Position numbers and translations under genes: made by a program. The notes under the pieces were generated by a model that saw nothing but the letters and a program-made list of their open reading frames with translations, did no database searches and was not told the DNA's origin. A stretch of 64,000 nt of DNA from Porticoccaceae bacterium (lineage in GTDB: Bacteria > Pseudomonadota > Gammaproteobacteria > Pseudomonadales > Porticoccaceae), in contig JAQXEN010000044.1 of assembly GCA_029250825.1 (NCBI GenBank), forward strand, positions 124,001 to 188,000. Direction: 5' to 3'. Shown in pieces: positions 26,901-35,768 of the stretch (the first letter of the stretch is position 1; the number at the start of each line of letters is the position of its first letter).

Positions 26901-29841
26901 TCAGAATATTATCAGCACTTTAAAAGAGAGCCATGAAGATCTGCTCAACCTATTCGATATGTTGGCAGCGGATCAGGATCTCAGTGTGCTGTCGGCTGCA
27001 GACAGAGATCGATTAGCTGTTGTAGAAACCCAACTCAGAGAGCAGTTAGTTGAAAAAGCGGCATTGATTGAAGCTTCTCATACTCAAGCTTCACAGATTT
27101 CAGCATCCAAGACTCAAATACTAGAGCCAATAGAGTTACAAGCTGCCTCAGTGGAAACTGCGGTGGAAGAGATTATTGATGAAGTGCTTGTCGATGAAGT
27201 GCTTATGGATGAAGCCCCTGAAGATAAAGTGCTCAATGCAGAACTGCCTACTCAAGATCAGCCTGAAGCCATCGATAAATCTGAGCTGATTCTTCCCGAT
27301 GAAGCTCTCAGCAAGCCATTGATGGATCTGGACGACAGTGCTCAGCACTTCGAGAGCGAGGAAAGGAGTAGTGAAGTCAGCCTACTCCCCGCTGCCGCTA
27401 ATAGCACTGCATCTCTGGTGGACTTAGAGCTGGATAATGAAATTATTGGTGTCTTTGTGGAAGAGGCCGATGACATTGTCAGTCACATTGAAGAGCTGGT
27501 AATGGCCTGGCGATCCAACCCCAAAGAGACTGAACTGCCAGACCGCCTCAAGCGCGACCTGCATACCCTAAAAGGGGGTGCGCGCATGGCTGGATTTAAT
27601 GGGTTGGGAGATCGTGCCCATATCATTGAATCGCTGATCGATGACACCAAGGTTTACGATAAACGCTTTTTTAAGGCCATCATTCCCCATCAAGAAAAGC
27701 TTGTTAGCGCCTATGACATAGTGCGACAGATCGCTCATGGGGGTGACCTTGTTGTCCTGCGCAAACAGCTAGTGGATTTTGAGCAGGGCGACTTAGTTGA
27801 TCAGAGAGATACAGATCAGAGTAGCGCCGTTATTACTGAAGAAGGCAAGAAGCAGGGCAGATCTGACTCCGCGGCGGATTTTATAAAGTCTCTGGCAATC
27901 CCCCAAGCAGAGGGATCCAGTCAGTCAATGCAGCCTTCCCAGAATGACTCCGGGGCAAAGCAACAGCCGGTGTTTGATCGCAGTGCTATTCAAGGTGAAA
28001 TCAAAGAAGTTGTTCGAATTGGTGCAGAAGTGCTCGACACTCTGGTCAATCTCTCTGGGGAAAATATTATTTTCCGGGGTCGAGTCGAAGAACAGCTCAG
28101 TGAGTTCACCCAGTTTCTCGATGAAATGGATGCCACCGTGGATCGTCTTCAGGGTCAGGTGCGGCGTCTGGGAACTGAAACTGAGGCGCAGATAGATTAC
28201 CGCCGTGAGCAAATTGAAGCTTCCGGGGAGGCGGATAATTTTGATCCCCTCGAAATGGATCGCTATTCCCATTTGCAGCAGTTAACCGGCTCTCTAATGG
28301 AATCCGCATCGGATTTACACGATCTAAAAGAGACCCTCAATGAAAAATTAATTGGCACTGAAACATTGCTGTTACATCAGTCTCGGATTAACACCGATTT
28401 GCAGGAAGGCTTGATGAAGACACGTATGGTGCCCTTCGCAAGAATTGTTCCGCGACTGCGCCGGATTGTTCGCCAGGTGGGTATAGAACTGGGCAAAAAA
28501 GTTGAATTGCGCATGGATAATATTCAGGGCGAGATGGATAGGTCGGTTCTCGACAGGATGGTCGCGCCACTGGAGCATATGATCCGCAACTCGGTGGACC
28601 ACGGCATTGAAACCGAAGCCGAGCGTTTAAAAGCCGGTAAGCCAGCAACCGGCAGTATTGTTATTACCACCTATAGGCAGGGCGGCGATATTGTTATCCA
28701 TCTAGCGGATGATGGCCGTGGCCTAAATGTTGAAAAGATTCGCCGCCTCGCTCTGGAAAAAGAGTTGATCACCGAGGATGCGGCACTCTCAGCCTATGAA
28801 ATTTCACAGTTTATTTTTCATCCCGGCTTTACCACATCCGACTCGATCAGTCAGATATCGGGCCGCGGTGTGGGCCTCGATGTAGTGAATAGCGAAGTAC
28901 GCCAGTGCGGCGGGCGTGTGGAGATTGAAACCTCCGCCGGTCTCGGGACCCAGTTCACCATAGTCTTGCCCTTCACCCTCTCTGTAAATCGCGCTCTGAT
29001 GATTAATGTCACAGGAGATCACTACGCACTGTCGCTCAACTCAATTGATGGAGTTCACTTTATGCCCCGCGCCGCTGTGAACGAGGCGGTCGCCAATGAC
29101 AATCTGATCAACCATGTGGGTGTTGAATACGAACTCTGTTATCTGGGAACCCTGCTCAATCCAGAGATATCAAAGCGCCCTGACAGTCTCAATGAGGATG
29201 TCGCACTGGTGCTGTTCCATTCCGATAACCGGCGCTTCGCGGTACAGGTTGACGAGATTGTTGGCACCAAAGAGATTGTTGTGAAGACCCTTGGCTCTCA
29301 GTTTTCAAGTGTTCCAGGGCTTGGCGGCGCAACGATTTTGAGCGATGGTCAGGTGGTGGTTATTATTGATCTCAATGAATTGGCGAGAGTCTCCATTGTC
29401 GACCTGCCGCGCATTGGCCAGAGTGCTGAAAGAGGTCTTGAGCATGAGTCCCGTTCATCTCAGGAGGTCTCGCCGAGCATATTGGTGGTGGACGATTCGG
29501 TGACAGTGAGAAAAGTCACCAGCCGTATTCTGCGCCGCCAAGGCTATCGCGTGCTTACCGCTAAAGACGGCGTTGAAGCACTCAAGAGCATGCAAGAAGA
29601 GATCCCCGCGGTGATGCTATTAGATATTGAGATGCCGCGCATGGACGGCTTTGAAGTTGCCACTCGAATGCGCGCCAGTGCAGAGCTGTCGAATATCCCG
29701 ATTATTATGATTACCTCGCGAACCGGTGATAAACATCGCCAGCGTGCAATGGAGTTGGGAGTTGATCACTATATGGGTAAGCCCTATCAAGAGGAGCACT
29801 TGTTAGAAACCTTGGATGAGCTGCTTTCTGCTCAAATATAA
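23935..29841 (+). CDS. chpA: Hybrid chemosensory histidine kinase ChpA/PilL, main portion after an in-frame stop
   Basis: A 1968-residue fragment containing nearly all of ChpA. Three intact HPt domains have phosphorylatable His627 (AFHTIKGSGRM), His811 (LHTLKGTAEM) and His1210 (LHTLKGGARM). A dimerisation and HATPase core follows (IRNSVDHGIE near residue 1550, DDGRGL, GRGVGLDVV), then a CheW domain and a C-terminal receiver with Asp1897 (LLDIEMPRMDG). It is in the same frame as the 5' segment; ATG 23935 is the first start after the TAA, with only weak GAAG before it. If unrepaired, translation would need reinitiation. With the 5' part the protein would be about 2040 residues, shorter than P. 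aeruginosa ChpA. A 15-bp repeat (24892-24936) encodes DQGIE-like units. Confidence 0.93.
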   Translation: MESLTQAIIDKQVSNINEACEILVQAIVKLPIYLRQILSNREDRPETLILLLNDLRAAQAEPLVSEGVLFAPNLESFKNQAETQLSTDPSQPTSDMIKRLRQVYQLSLIKVIKEQDKGTNYSNLEKVLQRMAELSKGTWRASLWSIAGQTLRLVASGELKFGLALKKLFRTLDTQLKLQAAEVAVGECSAPESGIFKNLLYYLTTIQPESDALKRIWGEYNLPHAFPAGTINPDNGRLVPQYDPLVVRSLVVAIQGELAAVRSALERFSIEGGLSADEVREALPVLGNMADTLALVGQGKLRDATSKVDKTLQQIFFNQDQGIEDQGIEDQDIADAVQKLAEIELALNTWAASPDKFSGTVDLDSQQNQFEFDAASQVLLAEARTDIERIKEAVVTFINSQWDLQLLAHVPAMFKELQGALCIVGLSRAAAVVAGCAAYVENIRAERGLKVEWHALDTFADAITIVEYYLEQIPADGNLKQDDVLIAAEESIQSLLLEAETDHSLGEQAVVASSELHAEPEEIIHELALLNELSESEELDQPEELEEPQELNVSPPQKLQSKARKEESPQGQTIVEDDDDYQVDAEIIEIFVEEADEVLESLNRLLLSWKDQLEDKETLATARRAFHTIKGSGRMVGAMVVGDLAWSIEELLNHATNGHLKCTETMVDLVAEATNLLGKMIPAFAANQPCEESEPMAAIVEVARRLGEGETVGQLPAELLDLEINAVLESDPAQAPKTDIDESYGIVDKERAADATDNKLEDQAEHEAILLEMFFNEAQGHLKTIDDFVLQARNSAPLYKAPSPALQRALHTLKGTAEMASFSELSELVTPLEEFIKELHHHRIFVDEDIIHLVEDAAHFFRAILGRMTGGETVELQGLPLFRARLSELREKAIGHLLRGAENDNDGKDFVAVKRLMAEGLLALQNYPALYDYLERQTTPPRVIFNQLLSDLNSIQQQLMDADIAPILELAGLMTPIYRALLELGSVPSQNIISTLKESHEDLLNLFDMLAADQDLSVLSAADRDRLAVVETQLREQLVEKAALIEASHTQASQISASKTQILEPIELQAASVETAVEEIIDEVLVDEVLMDEAPEDKVLNAELPTQDQPEAIDKSELILPDEALSKPLMDLDDSAQHFESEERSSEVSLLPAAANSTASLVDLELDNEIIGVFVEEADDIVSHIEELVMAWRSNPKETELPDRLKRDLHTLKGGARMAGFNGLGDRAHIIESLIDDTKVYDKRFFKAIIPHQEKLVSAYDIVRQIAHGGDLVVLRKQLVDFEQGDLVDQRDTDQSSAVITEEGKKQGRSDSAADFIKSLAIPQAEGSSQSMQPSQNDSGAKQQPVFDRSAIQGEIKEVVRIGAEVLDTLVNLSGENIIFRGRVEEQLSEFTQFLDEMDATVDRLQGQVRRLGTETEAQIDYRREQIEASGEADNFDPLEMDRYSHLQQLTGSLMESASDLHDLKETLNEKLIGTETLLLHQSRINTDLQEGLMKTRMVPFARIVPRLRRIVRQVGIELGKKVELRMDNIQGEMDRSVLDRMVAPLEHMIRNSVDHGIETEAERLKAGKPATGSIVITTYRQGGDIVIHLADDGRGLNVEKIRRLALEKELITEDAALSAYEISQFIFHPGFTTSDSISQISGRGVGLDVVNSEVRQCGGRVEIETSAGLGTQFTIVLPFTLSVNRALMINVTGDHYALSLNSIDGVHFMPRAAVNEAVANDNLINHVGVEYELCYLGTLLNPEISKRPDSLNEDVALVLFHSDNRRFAVQVDEIVGTKEIVVKTLGSQFSSVPGLGGATILSDGQVVVIIDLNELARVSIVDLPRIGQSAERGLEHESRSSQEVSPSILVVDDSVTVRKVTSRILRRQGYRVLTAKDGVEALKSMQEEIPAVMLLDIEMPRMDGFEVATRMRASAELSNIPIIMITSRTGDKHRQRAMELGVDHYMGKPYQEEHLLETLDELLSAQI

Positions 29842-29847
29842 CAGCTT

Positions 29848-30516
29848 ATGCAGCAGCTAGACGCCAAAGAAAAAAACCACAGACAGCAGGGTCGAGAACG
29901 GGTTGAAAAGCAGGGCCAAGAGCACCCAGAAAAGCCTGTAAAAGTTTGGCTGCTGGGTGCCTCTGCTGGAGGCTTGCAGGCGGTACGTCATTTTTTAAGT
30001 CAAATTACTCCCCGTGATGATGTCGCTTTCGTCTATGCTCAACATATAGCGGCTCAGCAAATGGCAACTCTACTGAAGATAATAGAAACCCATACAGGCT
30101 GGCCGGCAAGAGTGCCATCCACAGGGCAGCTTATAAAACCCGGCACAGTGACGGTGATATCATCAGAGTTTGAAACCCGAATTAGCAAGCAGGGTTGGGT
30201 GTTGCGTTTCGCCTCTCCCTGGCAGGGTCAGTACGCACCATCTATTGACCAGCTAGCCAATCGCCTGGCCTTGCTCTATCGGCGCGATTGCGGGGCGATT
30301 ATCTTTACCGGCATGGGTGATGATGGTGCTCGAGGCTGTCAGGCAATTAAGCAGTTTGCGGGGCAGGTATGGATTCAAGAGCCCAGTGATTGCATGGTGC
30401 CGGCAATGCCGCAAGCGGTGACGCGGCGCTGTAAAGCCGACTTTATCGGTACTGTTGAAGAGCTTGCAAAAAAATTTAATACGGACGTTATTCAAATGGA
30501 GGCTTGTAGCCAATGA
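29848..30516 (+). CDS. chpB: CheB-type methylesterase ChpB, no receiver domain
   Basis: A 222-residue protein with only the methylesterase domain. The nucleophile lies in LLGASAGGLQAV (Ser), His in AQHIAAQQM, and Asp in IFTGMGDDGARG. About 30 charged residues precede the domain and no receiver is present, so its activity would not be switched by ChpA phosphotransfer in the usual CheB way. It starts 6 bp after the chpA stop and its own stop overlaps the next start by 4 bp. Confidence 0.9.
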   Translation: MQQLDAKEKNHRQQGRERVEKQGQEHPEKPVKVWLLGASAGGLQAVRHFLSQITPRDDVAFVYAQHIAAQQMATLLKIIETHTGWPARVPSTGQLIKPGTVTVISSEFETRISKQGWVLRFASPWQGQYAPSIDQLANRLALLYRRDCGAIIFTGMGDDGARGCQAIKQFAGQVWIQEPSDCMVPAMPQAVTRRCKADFIGTVEELAKKFNTDVIQMEACSQ

Positions 30517-31004
30517 GTATGTTTTTTCTAGATCAAAAGAATCCGATTGCCCAGGTCGACTGCCTGTCGATCAATACCGGGAATTCAAACCTATTGGTTC
30601 CCATGCCGGCCATTGCCGAGATTATTCTCAGTCAGGAAGTTATAAATGACGAGGGCAAGCCTCAGTGGATGTTTGGCTGGATTAAGTGGCGCAATCTCAC
30701 TATCCCGCTGATTGATTTTGCCGCAATGCAACGGGATGAACCCTGTGCAGATTTCGGCAGCAGTACACGTATCCTGGTGCTCAACAGCCTAGTTGAGGGC
30801 CATGAGCATCGCTATTACGCAATTATCTGCAAAGGATTCCCCCACACCATTCGAGTAGAGGAGGACAGCGCCCTGTCAGCTCAGGACGAAGTGGAAATCG
30901 CCACCTGTATCAGCTTGAGTTTTGATCTCGATGGCCAGCACTTAGACCTGCCTGATTTTGAAGAGATAGAAACCCATTTGTGCAGCATTCCCCAAAATCA
31001 CTAA
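30513..31004 (+). CDS. chpC: CheW-like protein ChpC
   Basis: A 163-residue single CheW-domain protein (LLVPMPAIAEIIL and FGWIKWRNLTIPLIDF are typical adaptor strands), the second adaptor of the cluster. It is probably last in the pilGHIJK-chpABC operon: a 150-bp gap follows and the next gene is metabolic. No ChpD/ChpE genes follow, unlike P. aeruginosa. The role as an alternative link to ChpA is inferred from the family. Confidence 0.88.
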   Translation: MSMFFLDQKNPIAQVDCLSINTGNSNLLVPMPAIAEIILSQEVINDEGKPQWMFGWIKWRNLTIPLIDFAAMQRDEPCADFGSSTRILVLNSLVEGHEHRYYAIICKGFPHTIRVEEDSALSAQDEVEIATCISLSFDLDGQHLDLPDFEEIETHLCSIPQNH

Positions 31005-31154
31005 TTAATTCTCTCCAGAAAATACCTGCCCTGCATCCCGCGGGGGTGGGTGACCTGCCGTCCACATATTAATAGTATTAAGCCATCTGTCCCAATGGTA
31101 GGCTTAGGCCCTAGATCGCCAACAAAAAATATAAAAACGATTAAGGAATTAGCC

Positions 31155-32777
31155 ATGAATGGTTTAATGATGGACTCCCAGCTGACCATAACGTCAATAA
31201 TGAAACACGCTGACCGCATTAACGGAAAAAGCGAAATTGTTTCGGTAACTGGCGATAACCCGCTGCATAGATACACCTATAAAGATGCCTTTCGCCGCGT
31301 GCGCCAGATGGCTAATGCTATGCAGAAGCTGGGTTTTCAATCCGGGGATCGAATTGCCACGCTGGCCTGGAATGACTACCGTCACTTTGAGCTGTACTAC
31401 GCCATTTCTTGTTCAGGGCAGGTGTGTCACACGGTTAATCCGCGTCTTTTCCCAGAGCAGATCGAATATATTATCAATCACGCCGAAGACAAGTTTGTTT
31501 TTACCGACCCCATGTTTGTGCCTCTATTGGAGCAGTTGCAGGATAGGCTTCCTACTGTTCAAGGCTATGTGGTCATGACTGATGCGGCAAATATGCCCGA
31601 GACTAGCCTTAAAAATGCCCACTGCTATGAGACCTTTATAGCAGATGAGTCAGAGAGCTTTGACTGGCCAGAGTTGGAAGAGAACAGCGCTAGCTCTATG
31701 TGTTACACCTCCGGTACCACCGGCAACCCCAAGGGTGTTCTCTATAGCCACCGCAGTACGGTTTTACACTCCATTGTTGGTTCCACGCCTGAAGTCATGA
31801 ACCTCGCCGCGAAAGACGTGGTTATGCCGATAGTGCCAATGTTTCACGTTAACGCTTGGGGAACCGCCTATAACGGCCCAATGGTTGGTGCCAAATTGGT
31901 GTTCCCCGGTCCAAAAATGGCAGACGGTGAGACACTGACCAATTTGATCAATTCAGAGAAAGTGAACTATTCCCTAGGTGTGCCCACGGTGTGGCTGGCC
32001 CTAGTGGGATATCTCAATGAAACAGGGAAAACCATAGAATCGCTTAATTCTGTAGTCTCTGGCGGCTCTGCATGCCCGCTGTCGTTGATGCAGGAAATGG
32101 AAAGGCACGGTGTGATCGTGCATATGGGCTGGGGTATGACTGAAATGAGTCCCCTTGGCTCCTACAATCGCCCTCAGGAGTGGATGCAGGACGGCACTCA
32201 GGAACAACAGGACACCTGGCGTGTTCGCGCCGGCCGTGTGGTCTTCGGGGTCGAAATGAAAATTGTCGATGGCGATGATAATGAGTTGCCCTGGGATGGG
32301 GTTGCCTCCGGCGTACTGCTCGTTAAAGGTCCCTGGGTTTGCAGTGGCTACTACCGTCTCGATGACAAGCCTGCAGTGGATGAAGATGGCTGGTTCAATA
32401 CCGGTGATATGGCTGCTATCGATGAGCAGGGCTATGTGACCATTACTGACCGAATTAAAGACGTGATTAAATCCGGTGGCGAGTGGATTAGTTCCATCGA
32501 TGTGGAGAATGCCGCCATGTCTCATCCCGATGTTCAAGAGGCAGCGGTCATCGGTGTCTCTCATCCCAAGTGGACTGAGCGGCCACTGTTGATCGTTATT
32601 CCTGTTGAGGGTTCCAGCCCGGATAAAGATGCCATATTGGCCTCTCTCGATGGCAAGATCGCCAAGTGGTGGACACCTGAAGACTGTGTTTTTGTCGAAG
32701 AGATTCCTCACACCGCAACTGGGAAAATCAGCAAGAAAGATTTGCGTGATCAGTTTAAGGAATACGCTTACTCCTAA
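31155..32777 (+). CDS. Medium/long-chain fatty-acid--CoA ligase (AlkK-like)
   Basis: A 540-residue AMP-forming ligase that activates fatty acids to acyl-CoA. The AMP-binding P-loop CYTSGTTGNPKGVLYSHRS, GWGMTEMSPLG, the hinge TGDMAAIDEQGYVTITDRIK and catalytic Lys in TATGKISKKDL are all present. The start MNGLMMDSQLTITSIMKHAD fits the AlkK group and has AAGGA upstream; the open frame before 31155 is ignored. Chain-length preference cannot be read directly. Monocistronic by position. Confidence 0.9.
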   Translation: MNGLMMDSQLTITSIMKHADRINGKSEIVSVTGDNPLHRYTYKDAFRRVRQMANAMQKLGFQSGDRIATLAWNDYRHFELYYAISCSGQVCHTVNPRLFPEQIEYIINHAEDKFVFTDPMFVPLLEQLQDRLPTVQGYVVMTDAANMPETSLKNAHCYETFIADESESFDWPELEENSASSMCYTSGTTGNPKGVLYSHRSTVLHSIVGSTPEVMNLAAKDVVMPIVPMFHVNAWGTAYNGPMVGAKLVFPGPKMADGETLTNLINSEKVNYSLGVPTVWLALVGYLNETGKTIESLNSVVSGGSACPLSLMQEMERHGVIVHMGWGMTEMSPLGSYNRPQEWMQDGTQEQQDTWRVRAGRVVFGVEMKIVDGDDNELPWDGVASGVLLVKGPWVCSGYYRLDDKPAVDEDGWFNTGDMAAIDEQGYVTITDRIKDVIKSGGEWISSIDVENAAMSHPDVQEAAVIGVSHPKWTERPLLIVIPVEGSSPDKDAILASLDGKIAKWWTPEDCVFVEEIPHTATGKISKKDLRDQFKEYAYS

Positions 32778-32885
32778 GTGTCAACCAACTGGTAGGTTTT
32801 GACGTTATAGGCTGTTCTAGAAAGAGGTTTTTATAAACTGAGCTCTAAAAAATAGACTCTACTAATATAATTAAGAGGACAGTGT

Positions 32886-33200
32886 ATGCGTAATGTATTT
32901 ATTTTTACCCTATTGGCGGCATTCTCGCTGGGTGCTCTGGCTGATCATCACAAAGGTGATCAAGACGGTAAGGCCCGCGACCATAAAGGCATGCTCAAAC
33001 AGGCTGATCAAGATGGTGATGGTGTCGTCTCTACCCAGGAGCATGAGCAAGCTCTGGAGAATATGGCCGATAAGCGCCGCGAACGTTTCTCGAAAATGGA
33101 CAGCGATGGTGACGGTTCTTTAAGCAAAGAAGAAGCCCGTGCAGCAAGGCGCGAGTATCGAGAGAAAATGAGAGAAAAGTATCAGCAACAGCACAAATGA
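32886..33200 (+). CDS. Periplasmic EF-hand protein
   Basis: A 104-residue protein with a signal peptide (VFIFTLLAAFSLGALA, cleavage before DHHKG) and two canonical EF-hand loops, DQDGDGVVSTQE and DSDGDGSLSKEE, each with Asp at positions 1, 3 and 5 and Glu at 12. It probably binds Ca2+ in the periplasm. The C-terminus is a basic helix rich in Arg/Lys/Gln. AAGAGGA precedes the ATG and an intrinsic terminator follows, so it is a single-gene unit. Biological role unknown. Confidence 0.85.
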   Translation: MRNVFIFTLLAAFSLGALADHHKGDQDGKARDHKGMLKQADQDGDGVVSTQEHEQALENMADKRRERFSKMDSDGDGSLSKEEARAARREYREKMREKYQQQHK

Positions 33201-33223
33201 TCAGCACTAAATTGTTAACCGCG

Positions 33224-33256
33224 AAAAGACTATTTGGAAACAGATGGTCTTTTTTC
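33224..33256 (+). terminator. Rho-independent terminator after EF-hand gene
   Basis: AAAAGACTATTTG (33224-33236), tetraloop GAAA, CAGATGGTCTTTT (33241-33253), paired with two G-U wobbles and running into a T tract. Confidence 0.8.
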
Positions 33257-33371
33257 TTTTTCGGCTTTTGTTATCGCTCTTTTTGTTCATCTGACCGCTT
33301 TAAAGGGCAAAGTATTTGCACCCCATAAGGAAGTCACGCATAGTTACGCCTGAATTGACTTCTGGTGTTTT

Positions 33372-34040
33372 ATGACTGATTTTTTGATTGCTCCATCCAT
33401 CCTATCTGCCAATTTTGCCCGCCTGGGGGAAGAAGTTGATGCGGTTCTTGAGGCCGGCGCAGATGTTGTCCACTTTGATGTGATGGACAACCATTATGTG
33501 CCCAACCTAACGATCGGTCCGATGGTCTGTAAAGCACTGCGAGACCACGGTGTCACGGCACCAATCGATGTGCATTTGATGGTGCAGCCGGTGGATGATT
33601 TGATCCGCATGTTTGCCGATGTCGGTGCAACTTATATCACCTTTCATCCCGAGGCTTCCAATCATGTTGACCGTTCTCTGCAGTTGATTCGCGATCTCGG
33701 TTGCAAAGCTGGTCTGGTATTAAATCCAGCAACCAGTTTAGAAACAGTGCGCTGGGTGATGGACCGCATGGATATGTTGCTACTGATGTCAGTAAACCCC
33801 GGTTTTGGCGGTCAGAAATTTATTCCTGCGACACTGGATAAACTGGTGGAGGCACGCCAGCTAATCGATAACAGCGGCCATGATATTCGTCTAGAGATAG
33901 ATGGCGGCGTAACCGTTAACAATATTCGTGAGATAGCCGCTGCTGGCGCTGACACCTTTGTCGCGGGCTCGGCAATTTATGGCGCTGACGACTACGCTGA
34001 AGTTATTGCCAAGATGCGCAATGAGTTGGCTAAGGCATAA
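33372..34040 (+). CDS. rpe: Ribulose-phosphate 3-epimerase
   Basis: Interconverts ribulose-5-P and xylulose-5-P in the pentose phosphate pathway. The 222-residue TIM barrel has [14 protein letters not shown], the metal-site segment [31 protein letters not shown] and [11 protein letters not shown]. The trp promoter and leader follow, so rpe is transcribed independently of trpE. rpe near trpE also occurs in Pseudomonas. Confidence 0.97.
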   Translation: MTDFLIAPSILSANFARLGEEVDAVLEAGADVVHFDVMDNHYVPNLTIGPMVCKALRDHGVTAPIDVHLMVQPVDDLIRMFADVGATYITFHPEASNHVDRSLQLIRDLGCKAGLVLNPATSLETVRWVMDRMDMLLLMSVNPGFGGQKFIPATLDKLVEARQLIDNSGHDIRLEIDGGVTVNNIREIAAAGADTFVAGSAIYGADDYAEVIAKMRNELAKA

Positions 34041-34099
34041 GTTAGAGGGCTACAGCACATAAAGTGCTAGGGTAATTGATAATCTTTCCGCGCTGAAGG

Positions 34100-34127
34100 T
34101 TGTTGCCTCGGTGCAATTGATTACAAT
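34100..34127 (+). promoter_or_regulatory. Predicted sigma70 promoter of the trp operon
   Basis: TTGTTG (34100-34105), 16-bp spacer, TACAAT (34122-34127). Transcription would start near 34134, about 20 nt before the leader peptide start. Confidence 0.5.
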
Positions 34128-34133
34128 AGCACC
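34110..34133. promoter_or_regulatory. Imperfect 24-bp palindrome overlapping the trp -10 box
   Basis: GGTGC-A-ATTG, ATTA, CAAT-A-GCACC is a dyad with one mismatch. It covers the spacer and -10 element, the position of a repressor operator. It does not resemble the E. coli TrpR operator with its CTAG cores. Confidence 0.45.
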
Positions 34134-34153
34134 CTACGTTTTGGAGTTAGTTT

Positions 34154-34216
34154 GTGAAAAGTTCGAGTTCTAAACAGTTTGACAGTAACTGTCACACCTG
34201 GCGTTGGCGCAACTAG
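34154..34216 (+). CDS. trpL: trp operon leader peptide
   Basis: A 20-codon frame beginning GTG with GGAG 8 nt upstream, ending HTWRWRN and a TAG at 34214. Two Trp codons (34199 and 34205) near the end, close to a promoter and in front of trpE, are the hallmark of ribosome-mediated attenuation. Too short for routine gene calling. The inference rests on the Trp codons, the SD and the downstream alternative base pairing. Confidence 0.75.
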   Translation: MKSSSSKQFDSNCHTWRWRN

Positions 34217-34260
34217 AGTAGCCGAGGCGCACTGACGCCTGCACCGCCACATTCTGTCAA
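34179..34260 (+). promoter_or_regulatory. Candidate trp attenuator with mutually exclusive pairings
   Basis: GGCGT and GCGC in the Trp-codon segment (34200-34210) can pair with ACGCC and GCGC at 34227-34239, competing with a local hairpin AGGCG/CGCCT (34225-34240). Separately, TTGACAG (34179-34185) can pair with nearby CTGTCA (34189-34194) or with CTGTCAA (34254-34260) just before the trpE SD. No U-run follows either hairpin, so a standard intrinsic terminator is not seen. Confidence 0.5.
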
Positions 34261-34277
34261 CGAACAAGGATCCGATC

Positions 34278-35768
34278 ATGAACGCCGAACAATTTGCTAA
34301 GTTAGCCCGTCAAGAATACAACCGTATTCCCGTCACCCGCGAGGTGCTGGCTGATTTAGAAACCCCCCTAAGTGTGTACTTGAAATTGGCTCTTGGGCCA
34401 AACTCCTATCTATTTGAATCAGTGCAGGGCGGCGAGAAATGGGGCCGTTACTCATTAATTGGTCTGCATACTTCCACGGTGCTTAAATTATTTGGCAGTC
34501 GACTCGAAATTATTCGAGACGGCAAGCCGATGGTCAATCGCCAGACCACCGATCCCCTGGGTGAGGTGGAGCGCTTTCGACAGTTATTTAGTATGCCGGA
34601 TCTGCCTAATCTACCGCGTTTTACCGGCGGCCTGGTGGGCTACTTTGGCTATGACACTGTGCGCTTTGTCGAGCCTCGGCTCGCCGAGAGTGCGCCAGTA
34701 GATATGTTGGGCACACCGGATATATTATTGATGGCGTCAGATGAGGTGGCGATCTTCGACAACCTCTCCGGCACCATTATGCTAGTGGTTCATGTCGACG
34801 CCAAAGACCGAGACGCATTGGCCAAAGCCGAAGCTCGTCTCGATCAGTTAGAGGCTAAGTTAGAGCAGCCAGCGCCGCAACTGCCGCCGATGAATATGGC
34901 CGCCGATGGTATCTCTGAAGAAGACTTTGTCTCCAGTTTTGGCGAACAGGACTTCAAGGCCGCGGTGAATAAAGTTAAGCAATACGTGATGGCCGGTGAT
35001 GTGATGCAGGTGGTGCCATCTCAGCGCCTATCAGCGCCATTTAACGCCGAACCGATTAATCTCTACCGCGCTCTGCGGCGTCTCAACCCCTCGCCTTATA
35101 TGTATTTCCTCGATCTAGATGACTTTCATATTGTCGGCTCATCGCCAGAAGTTCTCGCCCGTCTCGAAGATGGCGAGGTGACCGTTCGGCCGATTGCCGG
35201 CACCCGCAAGCGCGGCGCAACGGTGGAAGAGGATCAGGCGATGGAAGATGAGATGCTCGCGGATCCAAAAGAGATTGCTGAACACCTTATGCTGATTGAT
35301 CTCGGGCGCAACGATGTCGGCCGCATCAGCAAAACCGGCACTGTTGTAGTAACCGAAAAAATGGTTGTTGAGCGCTACTCCCACGTTATGCACATCACCT
35401 CCAATGTAGTGGGCCAAGTCACCGATGATATGGGTGCCCTAGAAGTTCTCAAAGCGACACTGCCCGCTGGGACCCTAAGTGGTGCACCAAAAATTCGCGC
35501 CATGGAAATTATCGACGAAATCGAGCCAGTAAAGCGAAATATCTACGGTGGTGCAGTGGGCTATATCGGCTGGAACGGTAATATGGATACCGCCATTGCC
35601 ATCCGCACTGCGGTGATCAAAGACAATATGCTACATGTTCAGGCTGGCGCCGGCGTGGTTGCCGACTCGATTCCCGACTTAGAGTGGAAAGAGACCAACA
35701 ATAAAGCCCGTGCCTTAATGCGCGCCGCAGCCATGGTCTGCAGCAAAAGCTCGGGAGAGTCAAAATGA
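34278..35768 (+). CDS. trpE: Anthranilate synthase component I
   Basis: Makes anthranilate from chorismate with ammonia supplied by TrpG. The 496 residues contain the Trp-feedback element [19 protein letters not shown] near residue 45, then the chorismate-binding core with [22 protein letters not shown] and [22 protein letters not shown] precedes the ATG. Its stop overlaps trpG by 4 bp. trpE is joined to trpGDC here, unlike P. aeruginosa, where trpE is separate. Confidence 0.98.
   Translation: MNAEQFAKLARQEYNRIPVTREVLADLETPLSVYLKLALGPNSYLFESVQGGEKWGRYSLIGLHTSTVLKLFGSRLEIIRDGKPMVNRQTTDPLGEVERFRQLFSMPDLPNLPRFTGGLVGYFGYDTVRFVEPRLAESAPVDMLGTPDILLMASDEVAIFDNLSGTIMLVVHVDAKDRDALAKAEARLDQLEAKLEQPAPQLPPMNMAADGISEEDFVSSFGEQDFKAAVNKVKQYVMAGDVMQVVPSQRLSAPFNAEPINLYRALRRLNPSPYMYFLDLDDFHIVGSSPEVLARLEDGEVTVRPIAGTRKRGATVEEDQAMEDEMLADPKEIAEHLMLIDLGRNDVGRISKTGTVVVTEKMVVERYSHVMHITSNVVGQVTDDMGALEVLKATLPAGTLSGAPKIRAMEIIDEIEPVKRNIYGGAVGYIGWNGNMDTAIAIRTAVIKDNMLHVQAGAGVVADSIPDLEWKETNNKARALMRAAAMVCSKSSGESK

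Noticed and set aside
31050-31154. Longer N-terminus for the acyl-CoA ligase
   Set aside because: The added 35 residues are unlike the family, and AAGGA favours ATG 31155.
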